Origin: Alphaproteobacteria bacterium | GTDB taxonomy: Bacteria > Pseudomonadota > Alphaproteobacteria > DSM-16000 > Inquilinaceae | Assembly (NCBI GenBank): GCA_028277405.1 | Contig: JANQGH010000066.1 | Coordinates: 62,001 to 126,000 of the forward strand | DNA: 64,000 nucleotides | Direction: 5' to 3' | Shown: positions 38,275 to 47,051 of the stretch, one piece after another | Layout of the letters: every line of letters starts with the position of its first letter | Position numbering within the stretch: the stretch's first letter is position 1 | Notes under the pieces: model-generated | What the model was told of the DNA's origin: nothing | Databases searched by the model: none | Seen by the model: only the letters and a program-made list of their open reading frames with translations | Made by a program: the position numbers and the translations under genes

Positions 38275-39018
38275 TCAGTGCAGCTTCGACGGCAGCTCCT
38301 CGATCGCAGCCCTTATGCGCTCGGCATCGCTGGCGGCATCGCTTTGCCGGCCGACGATCTCGCGTGCGGCGGCCACCGCCACGTCGACGGCGTGCGAGCG
38401 AACCTCAGCCATGGCCGAAGCCTCTGCCTGGGCGATGCGGTCCATGGCCTGCTGCTCACGCCGCTTCAGGCTGGCTTCCAGCGCCTCCAGCGACCGTTGC
38501 CGGATACGCTCGGACTCCTCGCGGGCGTGGCTGATGATGCCTTCCGCCTCGGCCAGAGCATCACGCTGCTTACGCTGAAAGGTCGCCAGCGCCGACTGGG
38601 CCTCCTCGCGCAGCTTCTGCGCCTCGTCGAGCTCGTTGCGAATGCGATCGGCGCGGGCATCCAGCATGCCCGAAATCGCGCGCCACGCAGGCCTCGCGAC
38701 GATGACGATCAACAGCAGAAGGGCCAGGCCGGTATAGGTGTAGGTGTCCTGGAAGAAGCCTTCGGAGGCATGATCTTCCGGCGGCGCACCCTCAACGGCC
38801 TCCAACGCCTCGACCGCGCCGTCATGGGAGGCCTCGCCAGCGGCAGCGTCATCGCCATTGTCGGCACCAGACTCGTCCGTAGCCTCGGCTGTCGGCGTCT
38901 CGGACGCCGTCGCGTCGCCTGCTCCATCTCCCGTGTCGGTCGACGGTTCGTCGGCGGTCCCTGACGCCTGGGCCAAGATGACCGGCGGCATTTCCCACTG
39001 GGTTTCGGGGCCAGCCAT
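38275..39018 (-). CDS. atpF: ATP synthase F0 subunit b
   Basis: Stalk subunit b linking F0 to F1. Residues about 93-112 form the membrane helix 'YTYTGLALLLLIVIVARPAW' and the rest is a long charged helix with coiled-coil character ('ADRIRNELDEAQKLREEAQS'). At 247 residues it is much longer than the usual 160-190. The first 90 or so residues are an acidic, low-complexity segment rich in D, E, A, G, S and T, preceded by a hydrophobic 'PPVILAQASG'. ATG 39018 overlaps the b' stop by one base. It ends the F0 operon. Confidence 0.92.
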   Translation of the reverse strand: MAGPETQWEMPPVILAQASGTADEPSTDTGDGAGDATASETPTAEATDESGADNGDDAAAGEASHDGAVEALEAVEGAPPEDHASEGFFQDTYTYTGLALLLLIVIVARPAWRAISGMLDARADRIRNELDEAQKLREEAQSALATFQRKQRDALAEAEGIISHAREESERIRQRSLEALEASLKRREQQAMDRIAQAEASAMAEVRSHAVDVAVAAAREIVGRQSDAASDAERIRAAIEELPSKLH

Positions 39019-39509
39019 CAGCCATTCCCCTTCATTTGGGTGTCGACCGCCTGTGCGGCGCTTTCGGCATCAATGGCCTTTCCAGTCAGGCGTTCGGCCA
39101 CATCGGCCGCGATGTCGACCGCGATCTCCCGGATCTGAGACTCAGCCTGCTGTTTGGCCTTGGAGATCCGTTCCTCCGCCGCCACCATGCGCATGGCCAG
39201 CTCCTCACCGAACTCCGCCTGGCGTTTGGCCGACAGGGTCGCGATGTCCGAGGTTGCCTTGGCGATCACCGCCGAGGCCTCGCTGCGCGCCTTTGCAAGC
39301 GCCGCCTCATAGGCCTCGATGACCGCTTCGGTCTCGGTCTTCAGCGCCTCGGCCCGCTCAAGATCATTGGCGATGCGTTCCGATCGCTTCTCCATCACCT
39401 CGGAGATCCGCGGCAGGACGAGCCGGGACAGGAGGAAATAGAGCGCGATGAAGGTGACAGCCAGCCAGAAGAGCTGGCTGGCAAAGCTGGTCGGATCGAA
39501 TTGAGGCAT
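39018..39509 (-). CDS. atpG: ATP synthase F0 subunit b'
   Basis: Second stalk subunit, b', found with b in Alphaproteobacteria and photosynthetic bacteria. The 163 residues start 'MPQFDPTSFASQLFWLAVTF' leading into one membrane helix (about 12-33). A long charged helix follows, e.g. 'RISEVMEKRSERIANDLERA' and 'AEERISKAKQQAESQIREIA'. It lies between atpE and atpF in transcription order with a TGATG overlap into atpF. The symbol atpG is used for b' in some annotations and atpF' or atpX in others; it is not the F1 gamma subunit. Confidence 0.95.
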   Translation of the reverse strand: MPQFDPTSFASQLFWLAVTFIALYFLLSRLVLPRISEVMEKRSERIANDLERAEALKTETEAVIEAYEAALAKARSEASAVIAKATSDIATLSAKRQAEFGEELAMRMVAAEERISKAKQQAESQIREIAVDIAADVAERLTGKAIDAESAAQAVDTQMKGNG

Positions 39510-39593
39510 TCTTCCGCTCCTCCATGAACGGGGAAGCTTGACCGGCGCGGCACCAACATGATGCCGGTGCCGGTCAGGCGAACCGGAAGTGCC

Positions 39594-39818
39594 TTATCCG
39601 AACAGGGCCAACAGGCCGATGATCAGTGCAAACAGGGCGATGGCCTCGGTAACCGCGAAGCCGATCCAGATGTTGGCACCGATATCGTCCTTGGCCGCCG
39701 GGTTCCGCGCCAGAGCCGAAATGTAGCTGGCCCAGACATTGCCGACACCGATGCCGGCACCGATCATGCCGATCGCGGCCAGGCCCGCGCCAATGTATCT
39801 GGCGGCATCTGCTTCCAT
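39594..39818 (-). CDS. atpE: ATP synthase F0 subunit c
   Basis: Proteolipid of the rotor ring. The 74-residue protein has two hydrophobic helices with a polar loop 'ARNPAAKDD' between them; the proton-carrying carboxylate is E58 in 'WIGFAVTEAIALFALIIGLL'. The sodium-binding Gln and hydroxyl pattern of Na+-type rings is not seen, so H+ coupling is expected. ATG 39818 is used: the longer open frame to 40505 overlaps atpB out of frame. It sits between atpB and the b' gene. Confidence 0.97.
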   Translation of the reverse strand: MEADAARYIGAGLAAIGMIGAGIGVGNVWASYISALARNPAAKDDIGANIWIGFAVTEAIALFALIIGLLALFG

Positions 39819-39871
39819 GGGAACTTCCTTTCTTGGACTTAAGAGCAACTGATGTGGGGGTGGGGACGCCG

Positions 39872-40597
39872 TTAGTGCATGTGCAGGGCGTCGTGGAGAT
39901 AGATGCAGGTCAGGATCGCGAAGACGTAGGCTTGCAGCGCGGCAATGAACAGTTCCAGCGCGCTGAGCGCAATCAAAAACACGAACGGAAAGATGCCGAA
40001 AACGCCAAGGCTGACGACGAAGCCGGCGATAACCTTCAACAGGACGTGGCCGACGGTCATGTTGGCGAACAGCCGCACCGACAGGCTGACCGGGCGCGAC
40101 AGGTAGGAGACGAGTTCGACGGGCACCAGAATGACGGCCGTCCACAAGGGCGCGCCATGCGGAAAGAACATGCGCAGATAGCCGAAGCCGTGGCGGTAAA
40201 AGCCGATGATCGTGACGCCAATGAAGATGACGGCGGCCAGGGCGAAGGTGACGATCAGATGGCTGGTGACCGTGAAGGAATGCGGAATCATGCCCAGCAG
40301 GTTGGCGAACAGCACGAACACGAACAGCGTGAAGATGAACGGGAAGTATTTGCGGCCGCCCGATCCGACATTGTCGCGCACCATATTGGCGACAAGTTCG
40401 TACATCATCTCCGATACCGACTGCAGCCGGCTCGGCACCAGGGCGCCACCCCGCGCGCTGATCGCCAGGATGACGGTCGACAGAGCGACGGCGAACACCA
40501 TCCACAGCGAGGAATTGGTGAAGGAAAGATCCAGATTGCCGACCTGGATTGGCAGCAGGGGATAGACTTCAAACTGTTCAATCGGCGACGCCGCCAT
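39872..40597 (-). CDS. atpB: ATP synthase F0 subunit a
   Basis: Subunit a forms the proton half-channels. The 241 residues include five to six membrane helices. The essential Arg is in 'VSLSVRLFANMTVGHVLLKV', and other motifs are 'PFIFTLFVFVLFANLLGMIP' and 'MYELVANMVRDNVGSGGRKY'. It starts 'MAASPIEQFEVYPLLPIQVG', usual for alphaproteobacterial AtpB. It is the second gene of the F0 operon, after atpI. The F1 genes are not in the window, in line with the split F0/F1 operons of this class. Confidence 0.97.
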   Translation of the reverse strand: MAASPIEQFEVYPLLPIQVGNLDLSFTNSSLWMVFAVALSTVILAISARGGALVPSRLQSVSEMMYELVANMVRDNVGSGGRKYFPFIFTLFVFVLFANLLGMIPHSFTVTSHLIVTFALAAVIFIGVTIIGFYRHGFGYLRMFFPHGAPLWTAVILVPVELVSYLSRPVSLSVRLFANMTVGHVLLKVIAGFVVSLGVFGIFPFVFLIALSALELFIAALQAYVFAILTCIYLHDALHMH

Positions 40598-40630
40598 GGA
40601 CCATCCTCGCTCGCAACCCGTTTGCCTCGT

Positions 40631-41011
40631 TCAACGGTCGGAACCTTTCCGATCCGTCTTGGCTTTCTGTTCGGCCGCTTCGGCCTCTCTTCGCTCCCGC
40701 GCCCGGGCGTCAAGCTCTTGCCCGGTTCGGTAGATCGTCAAAAACCCCGCTGCGGCCCCGATCACAAAGAACAGGATCAGAAGCCATGGCTGGGTCCCCA
40801 ACCATTGGTCAAGGACATAGCCGATTCCGCCCCCGACAACCAGTGCCGCCGTCAGCTCGACCGCGACGCGGAAACCAGCCGCCATGCCTTCGGACCGCTC
40901 AATCGAGCCGGTTGGGGCTCGACGGCTCCGCTCATGTTTGGCCTTGGCTTCCGATAACCGGTGCCGCAGGGCATCCAACGACGGCTCGCGATCCGGATCA
41001 CTGTCGCTCAA
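40631..41011 (-). CDS. atpI: ATP synthase-associated protein AtpI/AtpZ
   Basis: A 126-residue small membrane protein that leads the F0 operon; AtpI helps c-ring assembly or Mg2+ uptake. It has two hydrophobic helices, 'VAVELTAALVVGGGIGYVLD' and 'PWLLILFFVIGAAAGFLTIY', with a charged N-terminal helix 'DALRHRLSEAKAKHERSRRA' and a basic tail. The start is uncertain. TTG 41011 has AGGGGG about ten bases upstream and gives the usual family length; ATG 41110 also has a good purine-rich stretch and would add 33 residues of low similarity. Confidence 0.85.
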   Translation of the reverse strand: MSDSDPDREPSLDALRHRLSEAKAKHERSRRAPTGSIERSEGMAAGFRVAVELTAALVVGGGIGYVLDQWLGTQPWLLILFFVIGAAAGFLTIYRTGQELDARARERREAEAAEQKAKTDRKGSDR

Positions 41012-41177
41012 CCCGCGACCCCCTTCCGTTTCGCGACCTCTCCCGACAGACGGCAACCCAGGGAATCCAGGGGTTTGAACGGCCGCCGCCGGCCAAGTGC
41101 GGCGCACCATAAGAAGGCCCCCCTGCCCTGTCAAGGATCGATCAGAACGGCCCGATTCTAGGCATTTTGACGCAGGT

Positions 41178-44100
41178 TCAAGCGCTCTTTCGCAGTGCAA
41201 CAGCGTCTTGCAGATCGACCGAGACAAGCTGGGACACGCCCTGCTCGGGCATGGTCACGCCGAACAGGCGATCGACCCGCGCCATGGTCATCCGATGGTG
41301 GGTGATGATCATGAACCGCGTCGTACCGTCGCGGGCCATCTCCTCCACCAGCGTGCAGAAGCGATCGACATTGGCGTCGTCGAGCGGCGCGTCGACCTCG
41401 TCCAGCACGCAAATGGGTGCCGGGTTGGTCAGAAACACGGCGAACAGGACGGCGATCGCGGTCAGCGCCTGTTCGCCGCCAGACAACAGCGAAAGATGCT
41501 GCAAGCGCTTACCGGGCGGGCTGGCGAAGATTTCCAACCCGGCATTGAGCGGGTCGTCGGCCTCGGTCAGCGACAAATGCGCCTTGCCGCCGCCGAACAG
41601 GCGCACGAACAGCTCGCTGAAATGGGTGTTGACCTGCTCGAACGAGCCCAGCAGGCGCTCGCGCGCCTCGCGGTTGAGTTGGCTGATGCCCTGGCGCAGC
41701 CGGCTGATCGCAGCCTCCAGGTCCTGGCGTTCACTCAGCATGCCGGCGATCTGCTCGTCCAGTTCCGCCGCTTCGGCCTCGGCGCGCAGATTGACCGGCC
41801 CGACATTGTCCCGTTCGCGCAGCAGCCGATCCAGGCGCGCCTGCAGGACGTCTTCTTCCGGCTGCTCGGCATCGGGGTCGATTTCCGCCAACGGGGCCAC
41901 GCCCTCGGGCCGCACCTGAAGCCGTTCCGCGATACGCTCCACGACGCCGTTCAGGGCTGTCCGCGCCGCTTCCTCGGCGGCCTCGGCCCGGACCTTGGCC
42001 TCGCGCGCCTCCGTCAGGGCCGTCTCCGCCGTCTTTAGGGCTTGATCTGCCTCGGCAAGTCTGCCCTCGCCCTCGGCAAGCGCGTCAGCGGCGGCGGATC
42101 GGGCTTTTTCGGCCACGCCGATCTCGTCGAACAAGGCGGTCCGGCGGTCCGCCAACGCCGCCGGCCGCGACCGTAGCTCATCCAGCGTCGTTCTGGTCTC
42201 GTCCGCGCGGGTCTCAAGTTCGGCGATGCGCTCGCCGGCACCATCCGCCCGCTGCCGCCACGATCCGCGCTCGGCCTCGATCGACGTCAGACGGTCCTTC
42301 CGGACCCGCGCATCGCGTGCGAGCTGGTCCAACGCACTCTGCCGATTCGCCTGCTGGGCGCGGGCCTCGGCGAGTTCGGCCCGCAATTCGGCGACCTTCT
42401 GTCGGCCGGGCCCGCCATCGGGAAGCGCCGCCAGCGCGGCTTCCGCCGCCGTCCTTTCCGCCGTCAGCGCGCCATGTTCCTCGCCAAGCCGTTCGAGAAG
42501 CTCGGTCGCCGCCGCCAGCCGGCTTTGCCGGGCGCTGGTTTCGCGCGCCAGACGTGTCGCGGCATCGCGGGCAACGCTGACGCTGTCATAAGCGATCTGT
42601 ACGGCCCGGCGCGCCAGACGGTCGCGCTCGATCGCCGCGGTCAGGGCTTCGTCTGCCGCGCGCACGGTTGCCTGCCGTTCCGCGACCTTGCTTTTCGCCG
42701 CCGACAGCTCGGTATCCAGTTCGGCCAGCCGATTGCGCTGCTGCAGACGCACCGCAACGGCGGTTGGTGCCCCTTCCGCCGCCGAATACCCATCCCAGCG
42801 CCAAAGGCCGCCATCCCTCGTGACTAGGATCTGCCCCGGTGCCAGTGCCCGCGCCAGAGACGCGCCGGCCTTCGCATCGCCAACGAGGCCGACATGGGCC
42901 AGGCAGCGCGACAGGGCGGCCGGCGCCTTGACCTTGGCGGCCAATGGCTGCACCGACTTAGGCCATTCCGCCGTCGACGGCAGATCCGGCAAGGTCCGCC
43001 AATGCACCGGCGCCGCCTCGTCCAGCGGCGCCATGACCGCCTCGCCCAAGGCGGCGGCGAACGCGGTCTCAAACCCCTTCGCCACACGGACCGCATCGAT
43101 CAGCGGCGGAAACAGCTCGCCGTCGTCGGTGCCGAGCAGGGCCTGCAGGGCATCGGCCTCTGCGGTCAGCTTGGCCAAGCCGGCCTGATCCGCCTCCAGC
43201 GCGCGCCTGTCATCGGCCCTTTTTGCGTCGGCTTGTTGCCGCGTCGTTTCCGCCGATTCGGCATCCGTCCGCGCGGCGGCCAACGCCGCCTCGGCATCGG
43301 TGACCGCTTTCTCGCCTATGCCGGCATCATCACTGTCGGCCAGTTCGGCCGCCAAAGTGTCGCGGTCGGCCCGGACGCTTTGTTGGCGAACGGTCAGTGC
43401 TTCGAGCTTGCCAGCGAGATCGCTGACCTGACGGCCCAGCGACTGGCGTTCGGCCTCGACCGTAGCGACGCGGTCGGTTTCCGTGGCCAGCGTCTGCTCA
43501 AGCCCGTCGACGACGACCTTCTGGGTCTCCACCGCCTCTTGGGCGGCGGCCGCTGCGTCCGCTTCGCCTTCCCGCGCCGCTTCGATGTCGGCGGCCTCGG
43601 CGCCCAGGCGCTTCAGCGCATCGTCCGCATCGCCCGCCAACGACCGCTCGCGATCCTTGTCGCGTTCGATCTGGGCCAGGCGGCGCTCGGTCTCTTCGGT
43701 CGCCTGCTGCAGCCGCTGTTCTTCTTCGGCCAGCCCCTCGCGGGCCAATGTCAGGCGCTGCAACCGCGCGGCGGCCTCGGCCTCGGCCTGCCTCAAGGGC
43801 GGCAGATCGGCGGCAGCGGTCGCCTGAACCTCGCTGCACCGTGCGACAATGACGGTGCGTTCCCGAACCGCTTCATCGGCCATCTGGAAGCTGCCATGCC
43901 CGGTCGCCAGTGCGGCCTTCGCCGCGACCCAGCGCAGATGCAAAACCGCCGCCTCGGCCTTGCGAATGCGGTCGGACAGATTGCGATAGCGGGCCGCCTG
44001 GCGCGCCTGCTTCTTCAGTCCGGCGAGTTGGCCCTCCATCGCCGTGATGACGTCGTCCAGGCGGGTGAGGTTTTCCTCGGCCGCCCGCAGACGCAACTCC

Positions 44101-44639
44101 GCCTCGTGCCGCCGGCTGTGCAATCCGGTGATGCCGGCGGCCTCCTCCAGCAACAGGCGCCGTTCGGTCGGCTTGGCGTTGACCAGCGCACCCACGCGCC
44201 CCTGGCTGACCAGGGCCGGCGAGTGGGCGCCGGAGGAATTATCCTGGAACAGAAGCTGGACGTCGCGGGCGCGCACGGACTTGCCGTTGATGCGGTAATC
44301 CGACCCGTTGCCCCGTTCGATCCGGCGCGAAATCTCCAGCCTGTCGTGCTGATTGAACGCGGCCGGCGCGGTGCGGTCGCCATTGTCCAGCTCCAGCACC
44401 ACCTCGGCGATGTTGCGGGATGGACGGCCAGTGGTGCCGCCGAAGATGACGTCGTCCATCTCCGACCCGCGCATACGCTTGGCGGAGTTCTCGCCCATGG
44501 CCCAGCGCAACGCCTCGACCAGGTTCGACTTGCCGCAGCCGTTCGGCCCGACAATGCCGGTCAGGCCCGGGACGATCGCCAGCTCCGTCGCGTCGACAAA
44601 GGATTTGAAGCCGGTCAGACGAAGCTTGGCGAACTGCAA
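41178..44639 (-). CDS. smc: Chromosome segregation protein SMC
   Basis: SMC condenses and aligns chromosome arms with ScpA and ScpB. The 1153-residue protein has Walker A GPNGCGKS (31-38) in 'LTGIVGPNGCGKSNLVEALR'. Long coiled-coil arms rich in A, E, R and D flank a hinge near the middle (about 500-620). The C-terminal head carries the signature 'LSLLSGGEQALTAIAVLFAV' and Walker B 'PICVLDEVDAPLDDANVDRF'. The start codon is TTG at 44639, where the conserved 'QFAKLRLTGFKSFVDATEL' begins. It follows the DsbA-like gene on the same strand and precedes the F0 operon. Confidence 0.97.
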   Translation of the reverse strand: MQFAKLRLTGFKSFVDATELAIVPGLTGIVGPNGCGKSNLVEALRWAMGENSAKRMRGSEMDDVIFGGTTGRPSRNIAEVVLELDNGDRTAPAAFNQHDRLEISRRIERGNGSDYRINGKSVRARDVQLLFQDNSSGAHSPALVSQGRVGALVNAKPTERRLLLEEAAGITGLHSRRHEAELRLRAAEENLTRLDDVITAMEGQLAGLKKQARQAARYRNLSDRIRKAEAAVLHLRWVAAKAALATGHGSFQMADEAVRERTVIVARCSEVQATAAADLPPLRQAEAEAAARLQRLTLAREGLAEEEQRLQQATEETERRLAQIERDKDRERSLAGDADDALKRLGAEAADIEAAREGEADAAAAAQEAVETQKVVVDGLEQTLATETDRVATVEAERQSLGRQVSDLAGKLEALTVRQQSVRADRDTLAAELADSDDAGIGEKAVTDAEAALAAARTDAESAETTRQQADAKRADDRRALEADQAGLAKLTAEADALQALLGTDDGELFPPLIDAVRVAKGFETAFAAALGEAVMAPLDEAAPVHWRTLPDLPSTAEWPKSVQPLAAKVKAPAALSRCLAHVGLVGDAKAGASLARALAPGQILVTRDGGLWRWDGYSAAEGAPTAVAVRLQQRNRLAELDTELSAAKSKVAERQATVRAADEALTAAIERDRLARRAVQIAYDSVSVARDAATRLARETSARQSRLAAATELLERLGEEHGALTAERTAAEAALAALPDGGPGRQKVAELRAELAEARAQQANRQSALDQLARDARVRKDRLTSIEAERGSWRQRADGAGERIAELETRADETRTTLDELRSRPAALADRRTALFDEIGVAEKARSAAADALAEGEGRLAEADQALKTAETALTEAREAKVRAEAAEEAARTALNGVVERIAERLQVRPEGVAPLAEIDPDAEQPEEDVLQARLDRLLRERDNVGPVNLRAEAEAAELDEQIAGMLSERQDLEAAISRLRQGISQLNREARERLLGSFEQVNTHFSELFVRLFGGGKAHLSLTEADDPLNAGLEIFASPPGKRLQHLSLLSGGEQALTAIAVLFAVFLTNPAPICVLDEVDAPLDDANVDRFCTLVEEMARDGTTRFMIITHHRMTMARVDRLFGVTMPEQGVSQLVSVDLQDAVALRKSA

Positions 44640-44663
44640 GGCGGGTGTTCCGTTGTCCTGAGG

Positions 44664-45284
44664 TTAGGAACCGACCAGCGGGTCCAGCGTGTCGGCCCAG
44701 AATTCATAGGGCCGATTGCCCGCCAAGACCTCGCCGTTGACGACGAAGGTGGGCGTGGACTGGACACCATAGGTGTCGATCGCCTGCTGGCGGCTGGCCA
44801 CGATCCGCTCCGCCAATTCCTGATCGTTGACGCACTGGTTGAAGGCCTCTTCCGAAAGACCGGCCTGCCGGGCGATGCGTGACAGCGCACCCAACTGGTC
44901 GTTCGATCCAACCCAGTCCTGCTGGGTCGAGAACAGAATGTCGGCGATTCTGAGGTACAGGTCTTCGCCCAGGCAGGTCGCCATCATGCCGGCCTGAAGG
45001 TCAAGCCCATTCAGCGGGAAATGGCGGAACACCATGCGCACCTGGCCGGTGTCGATGTAGTTGGTCTTGAGCTGCGGCAACGTATCCGCGTGGAACGCCG
45101 CGCAGTGGGGGCAGGTGAACGACGCGTATTCGATCACCGTGACGGGCGCGTCGTCGGCGCCCAGCACATAGTCGAACTCGGTCGGGCTGTCGTCCTGCGC
45201 CCAGGCATACGGGCTGGTCGAACCGACAAGCGCGGTTCCCGCTGCTGCCACACCAGCCCCAATAAGTAGTGTTCTACGCCGCAC
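44664..45284 (-). CDS. DsbA-family thiol:disulfide oxidoreductase
   Basis: A 206-residue exported thioredoxin-fold protein. The N-terminus 'RRRTLLIGAGVAAAGTALVG' looks like a Tat signal peptide, ending near 'AWAQ'. The active site is CPHC in 'IEYASFTCPHCAAFHADTLP', and the cis-Pro loop is 'GVQSTPTFVVNGEVLAG'. It probably makes or reshuffles periplasmic disulfides. GTG 45284 is chosen because GGGAG stands ten bases upstream and the signal starts there; the open frame goes on to 45329. It lies between dciA and smc, a recurring alphaproteobacterial order, and a DsbD-like reductase is at 48 kb. Confidence 0.92.
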   Translation of the reverse strand: MRRRTLLIGAGVAAAGTALVGSTSPYAWAQDDSPTEFDYVLGADDAPVTVIEYASFTCPHCAAFHADTLPQLKTNYIDTGQVRMVFRHFPLNGLDLQAGMMATCLGEDLYLRIADILFSTQQDWVGSNDQLGALSRIARQAGLSEEAFNQCVNDQELAERIVASRQQAIDTYGVQSTPTFVVNGEVLAGNRPYEFWADTLDPLVGS

Positions 45285-45379
45285 TTTCAGGCTCCCACAC
45301 ACTAGATGTTGATCGTTATACGCGCTCAACCGTCGCTATCGCAAGCGGCGGCTGAACGCGCGCAAGAATTCCGATAGCC

Positions 45380-45841
45380 TCATGAACCCTGGTCGCGAGT
45401 CCAGAGCGCGATGCCGATTCGCCGCAGCCGTTCACGAAGTTCTGAACTCTCGACGTTCGAAAGCGCCGCATCGACCTCTTGCGCGGCGGCCGGCGGCGCC
45501 CGCTTCGGCGATCGCGTCACACTCGATCTGGCGATCCGCTGAACGAACTTCAGGCGGGTGACCGCCTCCTGGCCCAGATGCTGGTTCACCCGCGCGATGA
45601 TACGCCCGCCATCATGTTGCAGGATCAGGGCATCGGCCGGGTCGACCCGCAACGTCAGCGTGCCGCCCCCGCCCCTTCCCCGCGGAAAGCTCAGCGCCTC
45701 GGGCCAGGCGTGCTGGGCCGGACCTTCCGGGAAAAGGGCTGGCCAGTCGGCCATGAGCTGGCCAATGCCGGCGGCCTGCTTGCCGATCGCGCGCCGGGCC
45801 ACCGGGCGCACCAGCGAGGCCAGGCTGCGCGGCCGGCTCAT
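45380..45841 (-). CDS. dciA: DciA-like DUF721 protein
   Basis: A 153-residue DUF721 protein. The family includes DciA, which helps load the replicative helicase where the phage-derived DnaC is absent. Visible core: 'LASLVRPVARRAIGKQAAGI', 'LMADWPALFPEGPAQHAWPE', 'TLTLRVDPADALILQHDGGR' and 'INQHLGQEAVTRLKFVQ'-like helix. The C-terminal tail is variable. It is divergent from mutY with 77 bases between and precedes the dsbA-like gene. The helicase-loading role is inferred from the family. Confidence 0.82.
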   Translation of the reverse strand: MSRPRSLASLVRPVARRAIGKQAAGIGQLMADWPALFPEGPAQHAWPEALSFPRGRGGGGTLTLRVDPADALILQHDGGRIIARVNQHLGQEAVTRLKFVQRIARSSVTRSPKRAPPAAAQEVDAALSNVESSELRERLRRIGIALWTRDQGS

Positions 45842-45918
45842 GAGGCGCCCCGCCGGGGCTGGGCGAATCGATCCGCCGGCCTATGCTGATGAGTGTCGCC
45901 TGCCAGTGATGACCGCCA

Positions 45919-47004
45919 ATGCCGCAAACCGCCGTTCCTCAATCCGATACCGACGCCGACGCGGTCAGCCCGATGCTGCTTGACTGGTACGATCGCCATC
46001 GGCGAACCCTGCCCTGGCGCGCAGCACCCGGTGAACGCGCGGAACCATACCATGTCTGGCTGAGCGAGATCATGCTTCAACAGACGACGGTGGCGACGGT
46101 CGGCAGCTATTTCAGGGCGTTCGTCGAGCGTTGGCCCACGATCGCCGCGCTTGCAGCCGCGGATCGTGAGGATGTGCTGCGGGCGTGGGCCGGGCTGGGC
46201 TATTACGCCAGGGCGCGCAATCTGCATGCCTGTGCTCAAAAGATCGTGGCCGACCATGGCGGTCGCTTTCCCGAGACTGAGCAGGAATTGCGGCGGCTTC
46301 CTGGCATCGGCGACTACACTGCGGCGGCGATCGCGGCCATCGCGTTCGACCGCAGGGCCGTCGTCATGGATGGCAACATCGAACGGGTGGTGGCCCGCCT
46401 GTTCGCCGAGGACCAGCCGCTGCCGAAGGCGAAGCCGGTGCTGAAGCGGCTGACCGGGTCAATCACGCCGAACCGACGACCGGGCGACTTCGCTCAGGCC
46501 ATGATGGACCTCGGCGCCACGGTCTGCACGCCGCGCCAGCCCAAATGTCTGGCCTGCCCCCTGACCGGCCTCTGCCGGGGGCGCCAGCTAGGCATCGCCG
46601 AGTCCCTGCCAGTGAAGACCAAGAAAGCGCCGAAGCCAACGCGCAGAGGCGTGGCCTTCTGGCTGACGCGGGCTGATGGCGCTGTCCTATTGCGCGAGCG
46701 GCCGGACAAGGGGCTTTTGGGCGGCATGCAAGAAGTGCCGAGCAGCGCTTGGCAAACGGGCGCCATGCCCGAGCCGGCGGACGTCGTAGACGAGATGCCG
46801 GTTGCCGCGGACATGACGCCGTTGCCGGGTGTTGTCCGCCACACCTTCACCCATTTTCATTTGGAATTGGTGGTCGCGGCTGGGCGCGTGGGCGAACAGA
46901 AGATCGGTGCCGACTGTCGCTGGGTACCCATCGAGCGGCTCGGCGATGAGGCCTTGCCGACGGTTATGCACAAGGTTGCGCAACACGCGCTGCGCCATGT
47001 TTGA
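45919..47004 (+). CDS. mutY: A/G-specific adenine DNA glycosylase
   Basis: Removes adenine mispaired with 8-oxoguanine. The 361 residues comprise a catalytic HhH-GPD domain with 'EIMLQQTTVATVGSYFRAFV', the helix-hairpin-helix and catalytic Asp region 'LPGIGDYTAAAIAAIAFDRR', and 'VMDGNIERVVARLFA'. A [4Fe-4S] loop follows with the four cysteines in 'VCTPRQPKCLACPLTGLCRG'. The C-terminal NUDIX-like 8-oxoG-recognition domain has 'GLLGGMQEVPSSAW' and 'RHTFTHFHLEL'. It is divergent from dciA and converges on the peroxiredoxin gene. Confidence 0.97.
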   Translation: MPQTAVPQSDTDADAVSPMLLDWYDRHRRTLPWRAAPGERAEPYHVWLSEIMLQQTTVATVGSYFRAFVERWPTIAALAAADREDVLRAWAGLGYYARARNLHACAQKIVADHGGRFPETEQELRRLPGIGDYTAAAIAAIAFDRRAVVMDGNIERVVARLFAEDQPLPKAKPVLKRLTGSITPNRRPGDFAQAMMDLGATVCTPRQPKCLACPLTGLCRGRQLGIAESLPVKTKKAPKPTRRGVAFWLTRADGAVLLRERPDKGLLGGMQEVPSSAWQTGAMPEPADVVDEMPVAADMTPLPGVVRHTFTHFHLELVVAAGRVGEQKIGADCRWVPIERLGDEALPTVMHKVAQHALRHV

Positions 47005-47007
47005 AAA

Positions 47008-47034
47008 GCGGGTCGACCGGCCAGGCCGACCCGC
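47008..47034 (-). terminator. Rho-independent-type terminator after the peroxiredoxin gene
   Basis: Read on the minus strand, GCGGGTCG pairs perfectly with CGACCCGC (8 bp, 11-base loop) and is followed by TTTT (47007-47004). It starts 18 bases after the peroxiredoxin stop and lies between the convergent mutY and peroxiredoxin genes. The T run is short, so efficiency is uncertain. Confidence 0.65.
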
Positions 47035-47051
47035 CGCCTAGAGCACGTAAC

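Noticed and set aside
42894..44882. 662-codon plus-strand open frame
   Set aside because: It is exactly antisense to smc, which has intact ATPase motifs; long antisense frames are common in GC-rich coding DNA and this one has no domain.
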